Program-made: the position numbers and the translations under genes
Part shown: piece after piece, positions 16,534 to 24,698 of the stretch
Layout: the number at the start of each line of letters is the position of its first letter
How positions within the stretch are numbered: position 1 is the stretch's first letter
The notes under the pieces: model-generated
What the model saw: the letters and a program-made list of their open reading frames with translations, nothing else
The model's database searches: none
What the model was told of the DNA's origin: nothing
Assembly (NCBI RefSeq): GCF_020510585.1
Contig: NZ_CP075190.1
Location: 1,734,001 to 1,798,000, forward strand
DNA length: 64,000 nt
Reading direction: 5' to 3'
Source of the DNA: Ferribacterium limneticum
GTDB lineage: Bacteria > Pseudomonadota > Gammaproteobacteria > Burkholderiales > Rhodocyclaceae

Positions 16534-18296
16534 TTCTTCTCCCGCTGCGCCTCAGCCTGTTCCAGCATCGAACTGTCGCCTTCGGGCAGTCCGAGTTCCC
16601 GTGCCTTGAGGAGCCGGCGCATGATTTTTCCGCTGCGAGTATGTGGCAGCGCCGGCACTAACGCAATTTCCTTCGGTGCCACAGCCGCCCCGAGGCGCCG
16701 ACGGGCATGGGCCATCAGCTCCAGGCGCAGGTCTTCGCTCGGCTCGATGTGCTGTTTGAGAACGACGAAGGCCTTGATCACCTCGCCGGCCAGCGCATCC
16801 GGCTTGCCGATGACGCCCGCCTCGGCGACCGCCGGGTGTTCCATCAATACGCTCTCGACCTCGAACGAACCGATCAGATGACCGGACGACTTGATCACAT
16901 CATCGCTGCGGCCGACGAACCAGAAGTAGCCGTCGGCATCGCGGCGCACCAGATCGCCGGTCAGGTAGAGATTGCCGGCAAAACACTCGCGGTAACGCTC
17001 GGGTTGGTTCAGATAGCCGCGAAACATCGATGGCCAGCCGGTTTCCAGCGCCAGTTCGCCGACCGTGTCGGGCGTCTCGATCACCGTGACCGGCTCGCCC
17101 GCCTGGTGGCGAACGACGTGGGCAGCAACGCCCGGCAAGGGGCGCCCCATCGAGCCCGGCTTGATGTCCTGCGCGGCGGTGTTGGCGATTATGATGCCGC
17201 CGGTTTCGCTCTGCCACCAGTTGTCGTGGATCGGCCGGCCGAAGGCTTTCTGGCCCCAGCACACTGCTTCCGGGTTGAGCGCCTCGCCGACGCTGGCTAT
17301 GAAGCGCAAGTCGGGAAAACGGTGGCCGGCAAACAGCTCGGGGCCGGCCTTCATGAGCAGCCGGATCGCCGTCGGCGCGGTGTACCAGACATTGATCCGC
17401 TGGCTTTCGAGAATGTCGATCCAGCGCAGCGGGTCGAAATCGGCCTCATCGACGATGCTCGTCACGCCAAGCACCAATGGCGCGATGATGCCGTACGAGG
17501 TGCCGGTCACCCAGCCCGGATCGGCCGTGCACCAGAACACGTCATCCGGCTGCAGATCGAGGGCGCTTCGTGCCGTGGCGAAGTGTGTCAGGACGGCGTC
17601 GTGAACGTGGATGGCGCCTTTCGGCAGGCCGGTCGTGCCGCTGGTGAAATGCAGCAGGGCCGGGTCTTCAGGGGCGGTCGGCACGAGCGCCGGGGTGTCG
17701 GGGGCGGCGCGGAGCAGGGCGCGCAGGTCGAGCGTATCCGCAATAACGCCGGAGCCGAGGTCATCGACCAGCAGAACGTGCTTGAGCGAGGGGAGTTCCG
17801 GGCGAAGTGCTGCGACTTTGCGCTGATAGGCGCTGGCCGTGGTGACCAGCACCTTGCCGGCCGCCTGGGCGATGCGGCTGCGAATCGGCTCGGGCCCGAA
17901 GGACTGAAAAAGCGGCGAGACCACGGCGCCGATCTTGAGCGCGCCGAGGACGGCGACGTAAAGCTCGCAGATGCGGCCGCACAGCACGAATACGCAATCA
18001 CCTTTCTCCACGCCCAGCGACTTGAGCGCATTGCCGAAGCGGTCAGTCAACTCGGCGAGTTCGCGATAGCTTAGGTTACGGGCGCTGGCATTGACGCCCA
18101 GGAAGCGGAAGGCGGTTTTCTCGGCATGGGCCGAATGGGCGTGGCGGTCCACTGCCAACTGGGCAATGTTGATGTGGCCATCTAGCGCGAGGCCAAGTTC
18201 ACGACCAACGCCTGCCCAGGAGAACGCGGTATCGCTGGTCTGGTCACCGGCGGTGTGTGCATCAGCAAACAGTTTTCGGATTAGCGCCGGCTTCAT
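16530..18296 (-). CDS. AMP-forming acyl-CoA synthetase (AcsA-like)
   Basis: 588 aa. ANL superfamily: the A3 motif '[20 protein letters not shown]', A5 '[10 protein letters not shown]', '[20 protein letters not shown]' and A10 '[17 protein letters not shown]' with the catalytic Lys that Pat enzymes acetylate. It is shorter than Acs (about 650 aa) but closest to acetyl/propionyl-CoA ligases. It activates a short acid as acyl-AMP and transfers it to CoA, or possibly to the ACP encoded next to it. It leads a three-gene operon. ATG 18296 has no good ribosome site. A dispersed repeat and a 22-nt inverted repeat lie 160-250 bp upstream. Confidence 0.92.
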   Translation of the reverse strand: MKPALIRKLFADAHTAGDQTSDTAFSWAGVGRELGLALDGHINIAQLAVDRHAHSAHAEKTAFRFLGVNASARNLSYRELAELTDRFGNALKSLGVEKGDCVFVLCGRICELYVAVLGALKIGAVVSPLFQSFGPEPIRSRIAQAAGKVLVTTASAYQRKVAALRPELPSLKHVLLVDDLGSGVIADTLDLRALLRAAPDTPALVPTAPEDPALLHFTSGTTGLPKGAIHVHDAVLTHFATARSALDLQPDDVFWCTADPGWVTGTSYGIIAPLVLGVTSIVDEADFDPLRWIDILESQRINVWYTAPTAIRLLMKAGPELFAGHRFPDLRFIASVGEALNPEAVCWGQKAFGRPIHDNWWQSETGGIIIANTAAQDIKPGSMGRPLPGVAAHVVRHQAGEPVTVIETPDTVGELALETGWPSMFRGYLNQPERYRECFAGNLYLTGDLVRRDADGYFWFVGRSDDVIKSSGHLIGSFEVESVLMEHPAVAEAGVIGKPDALAGEVIKAFVVLKQHIEPSEDLRLELMAHARRRLGAAVAPKEIALVPALPHTRSGKIMRRLLKARELGLPEGDSSMLEQAEAQREKK

Positions 18297-18458
18297 CGGG
18301 AATTCCGCAGGAGGTATGCCGCTCGATTCTGCGCTGCGCCATCGCCATCCGCAATGATGCTGCTCAAACGGGCGCGAAATGTAGCCCGTTCAGACGAGAG
18401 TGGGAGTAACGCAGCTATCGGCACGCTTACCCCGCCACCACTGCGATCCGGGAAGTCG

Positions 18459-18494
18459 CCATTTCAAATTTGGCCGTTTTTTCCGGTTGACCGT
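18459..18494 (+). repeat. Dispersed intergenic repeat, copy 3
   Basis: 'ATTTCAAATTTGGCCG' followed by 'TTTTTTCCGGTTGACCGTGG'. The 3' part diverges after GACCGT. It lies upstream of the acs gene. Confidence 0.85.
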
Positions 18495-18521
18495 GGGAGG
18501 GGCCATCTGGCGGTTTGTCGG

Positions 18522-18543
18522 CGGCCAATCCGGCCATTGGCCG
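18522..18543. promoter_or_regulatory. 22-nt inverted repeat upstream of acs
   Basis: CGGCCAAT - 6 nt - ATTGGCCG, both arms perfect, about 226-247 bp before the acs start. This is a possible operator or cruciform. Its role and regulator are unknown. Confidence 0.4.
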
Positions 18544-18738
18544 ATCTAGGTCAAACGGGCCGCAATGTGCCGGTTACAGGCAGGTGTGTGCAAATCAACC
18601 CCGAACGTCAGCTTCGCTACTTGGCGAACTCACACTCTGTGCCCTTTGCGGACGTAGCGCGATTAGAAAGCGGTCGTTTAGGAGCGTGGAGATGAGGCGC
18701 CTGCGCGGCTTTTCGCACAGGTCGCCCCGAACGCAGGG

Positions 18739-19112
18739 TTAGGCATTTTGCGAACCCTCGCCCGTGCCGGGCTTCTTCTTCGACGTGCCCGTTGGGTCCT
18801 TTAGGCGCCAGACAATACGAAATGCGACTAACGTTAAGTATGGAAGAGCGAAGGCCGACCCAAGCAGAACATTTACGGCATTTCCGATTTGACGATGAGA
18901 GTTCGCGTAAGCGCTTAGTGAAGGGTTACCGCGAAATACAACCGCAATCGAAAGCAATATGGCCGGGCCGCAAAGCAAAGCAAAGCAAACGCAGACCATC
19001 GCAAACGCACTTGCGCGGAAGATCGTGGGTTCTTGTAAATTTGAACTGTCGGATACAGCCACACCGAGGCCACGACGATTACCGCAAGAAGTTCGGCGAT
19101 GAGGACGCCCAT
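18739..19112 (-). pseudogene. Small membrane protein, frame interrupted at a (TTTGC)4 repeat (possible phase-variable gene)
   Basis: Two overlapping minus-strand frames make one protein. The first (ATG 19112) encodes a membrane segment starting 'MGVLIAELLAVIVVASVWLY', then loses sense after the repeat and stops near 18915. The second (down to 18739) supplies two more membrane segments and a Lys-rich tail 'DPTGTSKKKPGTGEG'. The frames differ by 2 mod 3. Removing one 5-bp unit from the TTTGC tract at 18970-18989 joins them exactly as '...RWSAFALLCGPAILLS...'. The product would be about 122 aa with three membrane helices. I do not recognise its family. It may be a phase-variable OFF state, a recent mutation or a sequencing error. 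Confidence 0.6.
18970..18989 (-). repeat. Pentanucleotide tandem repeat (TTTGC)4 inside a coding frame
   Basis: Four perfect copies (GCAAA on the plus strand). The unit length is not a multiple of three, so each gain or loss shifts the reading frame of the membrane-protein gene above. Confidence 0.9.
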
Positions 19113-19484
19113 GTAGATGCCTAATAGTTATTCACGCGCAGGAACATCCGGGTCATTGCTAGTAATACGGACACGGTTGAGTCGCTTACAAGGCTCTTAA
19201 TGACATAAAGATTATCCAATTCGGATCTCCTTATCAACCAACAATTATACGGACAGCGCCAATGTCTGCTATTTGCGGCTTTTTGAGGGACCGGAAGTGG
19301 CCGGTAGGGTGAGTAGGCTTAAGCGCCCGCAAGCCGACATTCGCCAAGACCTGAAATATTGAATGGCTGCAATGCGGAACCGAAGCCGTTAATAGGATTG
19401 TTGTGGGCGTAGGCAATAGCGCACGTAAGCGTGTAGAGTCGGATAGCGACATCCCCCGACCTAGATAGGTGCGATTCCCTCACG
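19113..19484. other. Intergenic region with one arm of a 15-bp inverted repeat
   Basis: About 370 bp without a supported gene. It contains GGCCGGTAGGGTGAG at 19299-19313, whose exact reverse complement lies at 20147-20161 beyond the oxygenase gene. Confidence 0.5.
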
Positions 19485-20081
19485 ATGAACATTGAAACCA
19501 TTGCCGGTCAGTTGGCCCAGGTCGGGTACGTCATCCTCGACCAGCCGCTGCCACGGAGCCAATCGGTGCAGCTGTATTCCCGCTGCAAGGATGATGAGCG
19601 GCAACGGTTTCAGCCGGCCCGGATTGGCCGGGACGCGGAGCGGAAGCAACTCGACGCGATACGCGGCGACGTGATCTGCTGGTTGGACGATGGCGACTGC
19701 ATCGATCACGGCTACTTGGCTTGGATGGAAAAGCTGCGCAGCGGACTGAACGAGGTGCTTTATCTCGGCTTGTTCGATTTTGAGTGCCACTACGCTATCT
19801 ACGGCGCGGGCGCAGGCTATGCGCGCCATTCCGACGTATTGAGTGGACGTCGCAATCGCGTCCTGTCAACGGTGTTCTATCTCAACGATGACTGGCAGCT
19901 TAGTGATGGTGGCGCGCTGGTGCTATTCGCGCCAGAGGGCGATGCCGTCATCGATATCGTGAGCCCGACCTTCGGCAAGATGATCATCTTTCTTAGCGAA
20001 TCGTTCCCACACTCCGTGCTCAAGGCATGCAAGCAGCGGCGCAGCATCGCGGGCTGGTTCCGGGTTCGGGATATCACCTGA
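19485..20081 (+). CDS. 2-oxoglutarate/Fe(II)-dependent oxygenase (SM-20/PKHD type)
   Basis: 198 aa. The facial triad is visible: His115 and Asp117 in 'GYARHSDVLSG', distal His176 in 'SESFPHSVLK', with the 2-oxoglutarate-binding Arg in 'QRRSIAGWFR'. 'RNRVLSTVFYLNDDW' followed by 'GGALVLF' is standard for prolyl-4-hydroxylase-like SM-20 proteins. It probably hydroxylates a protein or amino acid residue; the target is unknown. It is a single gene flanked by the 15-bp inverted repeats in an accessory region, which suggests it moved as a unit (inference). Confidence 0.9.
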   Translation: MNIETIAGQLAQVGYVILDQPLPRSQSVQLYSRCKDDERQRFQPARIGRDAERKQLDAIRGDVICWLDDGDCIDHGYLAWMEKLRSGLNEVLYLGLFDFECHYAIYGAGAGYARHSDVLSGRRNRVLSTVFYLNDDWQLSDGGALVLFAPEGDAVIDIVSPTFGKMIIFLSESFPHSVLKACKQRRSIAGWFRVRDIT

Positions 20082-20605
20082 TTGCGCAATGCCGCACTTC
20101 ATCCGGTAGGCGTGGCTGCCACTTCCATGCAGCCGATGTAGGCGACCTCACCCTACCGGCCTACTGCCATCACTCGATGATTCCGGAAAGCAACCATTCG
20201 ATCGAGTGTTGTACCCCGGAACCCGCCGGAAGGCCAATTCACACAACTCGGCCTCAACAGTCAATCGCGGACCGCAGCCTGAGTGACCACAGTGGAGTTC
20301 ACACCCGCCGTTGGCTGGCTAGTCCCGCGAAGGCGAACTCCCGACCCAATGCGGACGGTCGGTGATTGGAAAAACGGACACTCAACGTCCGAGGTACCTG
20401 AAGATGCACCGTCATCCTGAAATTGAGTCATTTGTTGGTGAGTGTCAAACTCTGCATCTCTCAATGGTATTTCGGACGTAGGCGTGGGTTGCTCAGTTTT
20501 GAGCGACAGGGTTCGCTCAGCACCTTTCATGCGCACCCTGCCACGCTTGAACACTGCTTCAACGCAACCGGATTTGATAGTGAGTTTGCTCATTTCGAGA
20601 GCAGC
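20082..20605. other. Intergenic region, probably decayed sequence
   Basis: About 520 bp. It carries the second inverted-repeat arm (20147-20161). A minus-strand frame at 20261-20593 (110 aa) begins 12 bp after the stop of the gene at 20606-20878, but it has no ribosome site and no recognisable domain, so I do not call it. Confidence 0.5.
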
Positions 20606-20878
20606 TTAGGGTAGCTCGACGATACAGAAATAATCTGGCTCGCCGAATAGCATGCTCACGAAAACTCGGCCTGGGTTGCATAGCAGGCATTCCCGGATGT
20701 CTTCAGCTCCGCTGGGCAATTCATCTACCCCAAGCTCAAAGACGTGGTTGCCCTCACTAACGAGGCCGCTTAGTAGGTCGTCAGCGTTCAAGAAGCTATC
20801 AGCTTCCGTGTGGACAGTCCCATAGGTGTATTGCTCAGGCTTGTCATGGCTTGGGACGAGCGCGGCGAGATAGAACAT
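20606..20878 (-). CDS. Hypothetical protein, small acidic
   Basis: 90 aa from ATG 20878, with AAGGA 8 nt upstream. A longer frame to 20944 lacks such a site. The protein is acidic ('FLNADDLLSGLVSEGNHVFE', 'GEPDYFCIVELP') with no signal peptide or membrane segment. I do not recognise the family. It is divergent from the exonuclease gene. Confidence 0.6.
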   Translation of the reverse strand: MFYLAALVPSHDKPEQYTYGTVHTEADSFLNADDLLSGLVSEGNHVFELGVDELPSGAEDIRECLLCNPGRVFVSMLFGEPDYFCIVELP

Positions 20879-20988
20879 GATGACGTCCTTGAGTAGGGAG
20901 CGATGACTATAAGCAAGTTCTCTGCACCTTGGCAAATGAGACAATTCGCACCATTGAATTGCGAATTGAACCGCTAGGGGAATGAATT

Positions 20989-21603
20989 TTGGACGTTGTA
21001 GCTGTAATCGACTTTGAAACGACAGGTTTGTCCCCCGCGCAGGGTGACCGTGCCACTGAAATAGCGGCCGTAATCCTCGAAAACGGCAAGGTCGTGGACC
21101 GCTACCAGAGCTTGATGAACGCAGGCGTACGCATCCCTTCGTTCATTGAAGCTCTCACTGGAATTTCAAACGCGATGATTCGCCAGGCGCCAACGGCGGC
21201 CAACGTCATGCGAGAAGTGTCAGACTTCGTTGGCGATATTCCCCTCGTTGCACACAATGCCTCATTTGACTGCAAGTTCTGGGATGCGGAGGTGGCGCGC
21301 ATCAATCTCACCAGACGGCAGGAATTTGCATGCTCACTGCTGCTCTCGAGGCGACTCCTCCCGCTGGCCCCAAGCCACAAACTCGGTGCCCTCGTTGAAT
21401 TCGCCAACCTTCCCATAGCAGGTCGTGCTCACCGCGCTTTAGCCGATGCTGAGATGGCTGCCAGCCTGTTGACGCACCTGGCAGATGAGTTGCGGAGAAG
21501 GTACGGGATTCGTCAAGTGACGCATGAATTGCTTCGCAAGATTCAAGACGTTCCCAAGGCAAAGGTTGAACAGGTCCTGGCAAAACATCAACAGTCTCAG
21601 TAG
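20989..21603 (+). CDS. DnaQ-like 3'-5' exonuclease (DEDDh)
   Basis: 204 aa. ExoI is 'VIDFETTGLSP' (Asp8, Glu10), ExoII 'LVAHNASFDCKFWD', ExoIII 'HRALADAEMAA' with the DEDDh His. A C-terminal extension of about 50 residues ('YGIRQVTHELLRKIQDVPKA') is not part of the fold. It starts at TTG 20989, supported by AGGGGA 8 nt upstream; the nearby ATG 20982 is out of frame. It is a stand-alone proofreading/repair-type exonuclease, not the replicative epsilon subunit, which is longer and lacks this context. The gene ends 6 nt before the GST gene. Confidence 0.9.
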   Translation: MDVVAVIDFETTGLSPAQGDRATEIAAVILENGKVVDRYQSLMNAGVRIPSFIEALTGISNAMIRQAPTAANVMREVSDFVGDIPLVAHNASFDCKFWDAEVARINLTRRQEFACSLLLSRRLLPLAPSHKLGALVEFANLPIAGRAHRALADAEMAASLLTHLADELRRRYGIRQVTHELLRKIQDVPKAKVEQVLAKHQQSQ

Positions 21604-21609
21604 CTGAGC

Positions 21610-22251
21610 ATGCAAAAACCACTGCTCTACACCTACCGTCGATGCCCATACGCCATGCGAGCAAGAATGGCGCTCTTAGTCGCTGACATAGACTTCGATG
21701 CGCACGAGGGTTCGCTACGAGACAAACCTCCGGAGATGCTGGCACGTTCACCAAAAGGCTCGGTTCCCGTCATGCTTCTGCCGGATGGCAGCGTATTGGA
21801 GCAAAGCTGGGACATCATGCGCTGGGCGCTGAACCAGGCCGCAACCAAGAACTGGTGGGAACCAGCTCAATCGCTAGAAAACCTGAACTGGCTGGCCAAG
21901 AACGACGGCGTATTCAAACACCACCTCGACCGGTACAAATATCCGGACCGTTACAACGAGACAGATAGGGATGGACATCGTGAAAATGCGCTCACGGCAT
22001 TTCTCAAGCCGCTAAACAGTCGGCTGAAACAGAGCAGCTTCCTTGGTGGAAGCGAGCCCTGCGCAACCGACCTTGCGCTCTTCCCGTTCGTGCGGCAATT
22101 CGCGGCTGTAGAGCCAGATTGGTTTGAAATGTTGCAACTGCCTGCACTACGGGCATGGCTGGCTAACTGGCTTTCAAGCCCCTTGTTTGTGCGCCGCATG
22201 CTCAAACTACCCGGCCAAACGACTGTGGCATTTCCATCGTTAGGGTACTAG
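21610..22251 (+). CDS. Glutathione S-transferase family protein
   Basis: 213 aa. A thioredoxin-like N-terminal domain begins 'LLYTYRRCPYAMRARMAL' with a CPYA motif at residues 12-15 (glutaredoxin-2/omega-like Cys rather than Tyr/Ser). 'SVPVMLLPDGSVLEQSWDIM' carries the cis-Pro and glutathione-binding residues. The all-helical C-terminal domain has 'SEPCATDLALFPFVRQFA', the N-capping-box region. It probably acts as a thiol transferase. It lies 6 nt after the exonuclease and is probably co-transcribed. Confidence 0.88.
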   Translation: MQKPLLYTYRRCPYAMRARMALLVADIDFDAHEGSLRDKPPEMLARSPKGSVPVMLLPDGSVLEQSWDIMRWALNQAATKNWWEPAQSLENLNWLAKNDGVFKHHLDRYKYPDRYNETDRDGHRENALTAFLKPLNSRLKQSSFLGGSEPCATDLALFPFVRQFAAVEPDWFEMLQLPALRAWLANWLSSPLFVRRMLKLPGQTTVAFPSLGY

Positions 22252-22295
22252 GCGTCGCTGGTATCCTTACGGCCCAGCGGAACACAGTTCACGTC

Positions 22296-22661
22296 ATGAC
22301 CGATTCAATAGTCACCTGGATAGCTGCCCAGTCACCCGATGTACGAGCCGAGCTAGCAAATCTCATCGCTTACCGCCAGGAGCCTGAGTTCACACTATTG
22401 CTAGCGGAGTTGTTGCCGGTCGTGCCTTGTCCTGGGCTTGTGGACCTCTATTACGACATCTGGTACTGCATTCCGAGCCGCTTAGCCTTGAGAATCGCTG
22501 TGAAGCAGGTACATATCCAGGAAGAACTGGTGCAGTACCTGGCGCTTGCAGAGCGTGTGCTATTTGATGCCGCTTCGTGTAAAGCATTTGAGAGCCAGTT
22601 GTCTGATGCGGACGATGTTGAAGAGGTTGTTTTCTGGCTGAAGCGTCGGTCTGGGGGCTAG
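22296..22661 (+). CDS. Hypothetical protein
   Basis: 121 aa, Leu- and Glu-rich and probably all-helical ('PEFTLLLAELLPVVPCPGLV', 'LYYDIWYCIPSRLALRI'). No signal peptide. Starts at ATG 22296, 44 bp after the GST gene in the same direction. Family not recognised. Confidence 0.6.
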   Translation: MTDSIVTWIAAQSPDVRAELANLIAYRQEPEFTLLLAELLPVVPCPGLVDLYYDIWYCIPSRLALRIAVKQVHIQEELVQYLALAERVLFDAASCKAFESQLSDADDVEEVVFWLKRRSGG

Positions 22662-22734
22662 ATTAGCGGCATCCAAAGGCATATGTTGAGCGTTTTTTGG
22701 CAGGGTGGAATGATTAAGAATCGAGCAAAGAGAC

Positions 22735-23109
22735 ATGAATAAATTGAACAACAGAAAACTCCTATTGGTTGTGGCCGCCTTTCTCGGCGGAAGCGTACTT
22801 GCGGATGAACACGGCCACATGCATCACAAGTTCCCGAAGGACGTTGATTCCTTCCATTCTGTTCTGGCACCAGTTTGGCATGCTCGTCCAGGACCTGAAC
22901 GCCTGCAGGATGCCTGTGCCAAGGCTGGCGAAATGGCAAGATTGGCCAATGAGATTCGCTCAAAAAATGCGTCGCAGCTTATGGCTTCAATTTCTGCGCT
23001 GAAAGCAAAGTGCGATAGTGACAAGGGAGGAGGGGATGCAGCCTTGTTCGACGTTCATGAGGCATTCCACCACCTCATCAATATGCGACCAGACTCTCCA
23101 AAACGCTAA
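22735..23109 (+). CDS. Exported His-containing small protein, possible metal handling
   Basis: 124 aa. Signal peptide to about residue 23 ('GGSVLADE'). The mature start is His-rich ('DEHGHMHHKFP'), then a helical region with two Cys ('LQDACAKAGEMARLANEIRS', 'ALKAKCDSDKGG') and 'FHHLINMRP'. The spacing suggests a periplasmic metal- or stress-binding helical bundle; function is not established. A heavy-metal-associated domain gene follows 70 bp downstream, so the two may work together. Confidence 0.65.
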   Translation: MNKLNNRKLLLVVAAFLGGSVLADEHGHMHHKFPKDVDSFHSVLAPVWHARPGPERLQDACAKAGEMARLANEIRSKNASQLMASISALKAKCDSDKGGGDAALFDVHEAFHHLINMRPDSPKR

Positions 23110-23179
23110 CCCAGTTGGCGAACTTCTCTTAGAACTTGTTGCCCGAAGTCATCAGAACCTAAAAACTGGCGGATGCACC

Positions 23180-23392
23180 ATGCAAAATTTGACTTTTAAA
23201 ATCACCGGACTGAAAGACGAGTCCTGTGTCCGCACCTTGGCTAATGCGATTCAAGACCTACCAAATATCGGCCACATCGAGATTTCGCTGGAAAAAGGAG
23301 AAGCAAGCATCGAGCACGGCAAATTCGTTAGTCCTGATGACATCGCTCAGGCCATCGTTGATGCTGGATTTGAAGCTGAATGCTTAGGTTGA
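23180..23392 (+). CDS. Heavy-metal-associated (HMA) domain protein with incomplete CxxC
   Basis: 70 aa from ATG 23180 with GGCGGA upstream; a longer frame from 23018 overlaps the preceding gene and has no family match. The beta-alpha-beta-beta-alpha-beta pattern of CopZ/MerP is clear: 'LTFKITGLKDESCVRTLANA', 'NIGHIEISLEKGEASIEHG', 'DIAQAIVDAGFEAE'. The metal motif GMxCxxC is reduced to 'GLKDESCV', a single Cys (Cys16), so ordinary two-Cys Cu(I) binding should be impaired. Confidence 0.78.
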   Translation: MQNLTFKITGLKDESCVRTLANAIQDLPNIGHIEISLEKGEASIEHGKFVSPDDIAQAIVDAGFEAECLG

Positions 23393-23616
23393 AAGCATCT
23401 GTTTTTGCCAACACAAGGGCCTCAGTGAAGCCATTTTGCCATGCAAGATAAATGGGCCACTCGGCGTGGCTACGTTATCAATAAAACTAAGATTTAACTT
23501 GGCGAGTAGATGAGTTTGCCTGCATGGATTAGCGGCGAGGCCAGGCGCTTCGAAAATCGCCTGCCAACATGCTTCCTGACCCGTTGCTCATCCACAACTT
23601 TTTGGTATAGAACAGC

Positions 23617-23817
23617 TTAGTGCGGCTTGCAGAGAATTTCACGCCAATGCTGACGAACACCACTTCCCAAGGCATGCCTAATCCTTGGAGAGGCCATTTC
23701 TTTCAGGTCTGACACGTTCGCACTAGGTCTGTTTAGGCTGCCATTGAAATCGCTTACTGAGTTTAAATTCACATTCAACTGTTCGTTCGTTGTCGGTTGT
23801 TCTTTGCCAATCGCCAT
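23617..23817 (-). CDS. Hypothetical small protein (weak)
   Basis: 66 aa from ATG 23817 (an upstream ATG 23841 is possible) with a GGGGTGG site just before. It is Asn/Ser-rich ('MAIGKEQPTTNEQLNVNLNS') and more AT-rich than the neighbourhood. It follows the PqqE-like remnant on the same strand. No family recognised. Confidence 0.3.
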   Translation of the reverse strand: MAIGKEQPTTNEQLNVNLNSVSDFNGSLNRPSANVSDLKEMASPRIRHALGSGVRQHWREILCKPH

Positions 23818-23912
23818 GACACCACCCCATTTTTTTGTCATTTCATCTATGCAAATTAACTTGCAAAGTTGACACGAAGCTGACGACATCGCCAAGGTTG
23901 GTGAGTTTCTGA

Positions 23913-24140
23913 TTAAATTTGACAGTTACACGATGCAAAGCGGCAGTTGTTCGAGAGGCGCGACTTACAGCGGCGGCAGGGCAGTTTTATCCAGCCGGTG
24001 CCGCGGTAGTGGTTGCAGCCTGCGGATTCGGCCCAGATCTCGCACAGGCTGATGTCGCGCACGTTGGGGAAGCTCTGGCCGGGTAGCATGCGATCGCTCC
24101 GCTCGTTTAGTGGGATATTGCTATCACCACACTTTGGCAC
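23913..24140 (-). pseudogene. C-terminal remnant of a PqqE-like radical SAM/SPASM protein
   Basis: A 75-codon minus-strand frame whose middle reads 'LPGQSFPNVRDISLCEIW' and 'YRGTGWIKLPCRRC'. This matches the end of PqqE (NVR-x-x-SL-x-EIW ... FRGT-x-W ... PC-x-x-C) in the SPASM cluster-binding region. The radical SAM core with CxxxCxxC is absent upstream, and the end ('KSRLSNNCRFASCNCQI') has lost the usual GGCRCQA sequence. It is therefore a decayed fragment. No pqqABCD genes are in the window. Confidence 0.55.
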
Positions 24141-24258
24141 TTTGCTGCCGTTTCGGGGAGGGGTGACCAGCCCATTTGCCTCTTATAGATAGCATCCGCC
24201 TTTTTGCAGCCTGCTTTACATATCAGGTGGCGGTCGTTTTCAGGCGTCAGCTGGCGCA

Positions 24259-24280
24259 ATGTTCGTGCGCTAACGAACAT
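24259..24280. promoter_or_regulatory. Perfect inverted repeat upstream of the EPS locus
   Basis: ATGTTCGT - GCGCTA - ACGAACAT: two perfect 8-bp arms with a 6-bp spacer, 55 bp before the first EPS-locus gene. The size and spacing suit a dimeric helix-turn-helix regulator. It is a candidate operator; no regulator gene is adjacent. Confidence 0.5.
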
Positions 24281-24334
24281 ACGCGACCGATCCGAATCCC
24301 TATCGTGACACTCATTGACTTTCAGCGAGGTGCC

Positions 24335-24685
24335 ATGATGAGAATATGGATAGGAAGAGTCTTGCCTGTGCTGGCACTGAGTATCGCCATGAGTGAAGCA
24401 GGTGTGGCGCGTGAGCAGGTCATGGGTCCTTCGGATAACACTCCGCAGCCGATCATCATGGCCGTTAACGAGGTAGAAGCCAGCCGGAGCCAGAGTGCCG
24501 GGCTTGGCCTCCGCGTCGCCCTCCAGTATGGCTTGACCGGCGCCAGCGCGGTTCGCTCAGTCCTGCTGGCCCCCGAAATCAGGCCAGTGCCGCCGGTCGG
24601 CGCAGCGAAAACCTCGGCCCTCGTATTGTCGTCGCTCGGCATGCTCAGCGTGATCTCCATGCTGCGCCTGAACCGGGCGCAGTAG
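24335..24685 (+). CDS. Hypothetical exported protein, first gene of the EPS locus
   Basis: 116 aa from ATG 24335, preceded by GAGG. Signal peptide ('VLPVLALSIAMSEAGVA'), a low-complexity middle, and a C-terminal hydrophobic helix with basic end ('SALVLSSLGMLSVISM', then 'LRLNRAQ') after 'RPVPPVG'. The layout recalls a PEP-CTERM/sorting tail but the PEP motif itself is not present. The gene ends 13 bp before epsF and is probably in the same transcript. Confidence 0.6.
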   Translation: MMRIWIGRVLPVLALSIAMSEAGVAREQVMGPSDNTPQPIIMAVNEVEASRSQSAGLGLRVALQYGLTGASAVRSVLLAPEIRPVPPVGAAKTSALVLSSLGMLSVISMLRLNRAQ

Positions 24686-24698
24686 GGCGGTTGGCGCG

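Larger units (their letters stand above)
18297..18738. other. Intergenic region between acs and the membrane-protein pseudogene
   Basis: About 440 bp, no gene supported. It holds repeat copy 3 and the palindrome at 18522-18543. The right end ('CAGGGTTAGGC' near 18735) looks like part of an attC-type site, but no matching partner half-site was found. Confidence 0.5.

Noticed and set aside
16707..18074. 455-codon plus-strand ORF
   Set aside because: It is antisense to the AMP-forming ligase and has no domain motifs.
18725..18745. GTTAGGC as an integron attC end
   Set aside because: No partner half-site with matching spacing, no integrase, and neighbouring genes run in both directions.
20261..20593. 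110-codon minus-strand ORF
   Set aside because: No ribosome site, no recognisable domain, composition like the surrounding non-coding DNA.
24121..24160. Sigma-54 promoter (TTGGCAC...TGC) before the EPS locus
   Set aside because: The -24 GG is present but the -12 GC is not at the required 10-bp spacing.
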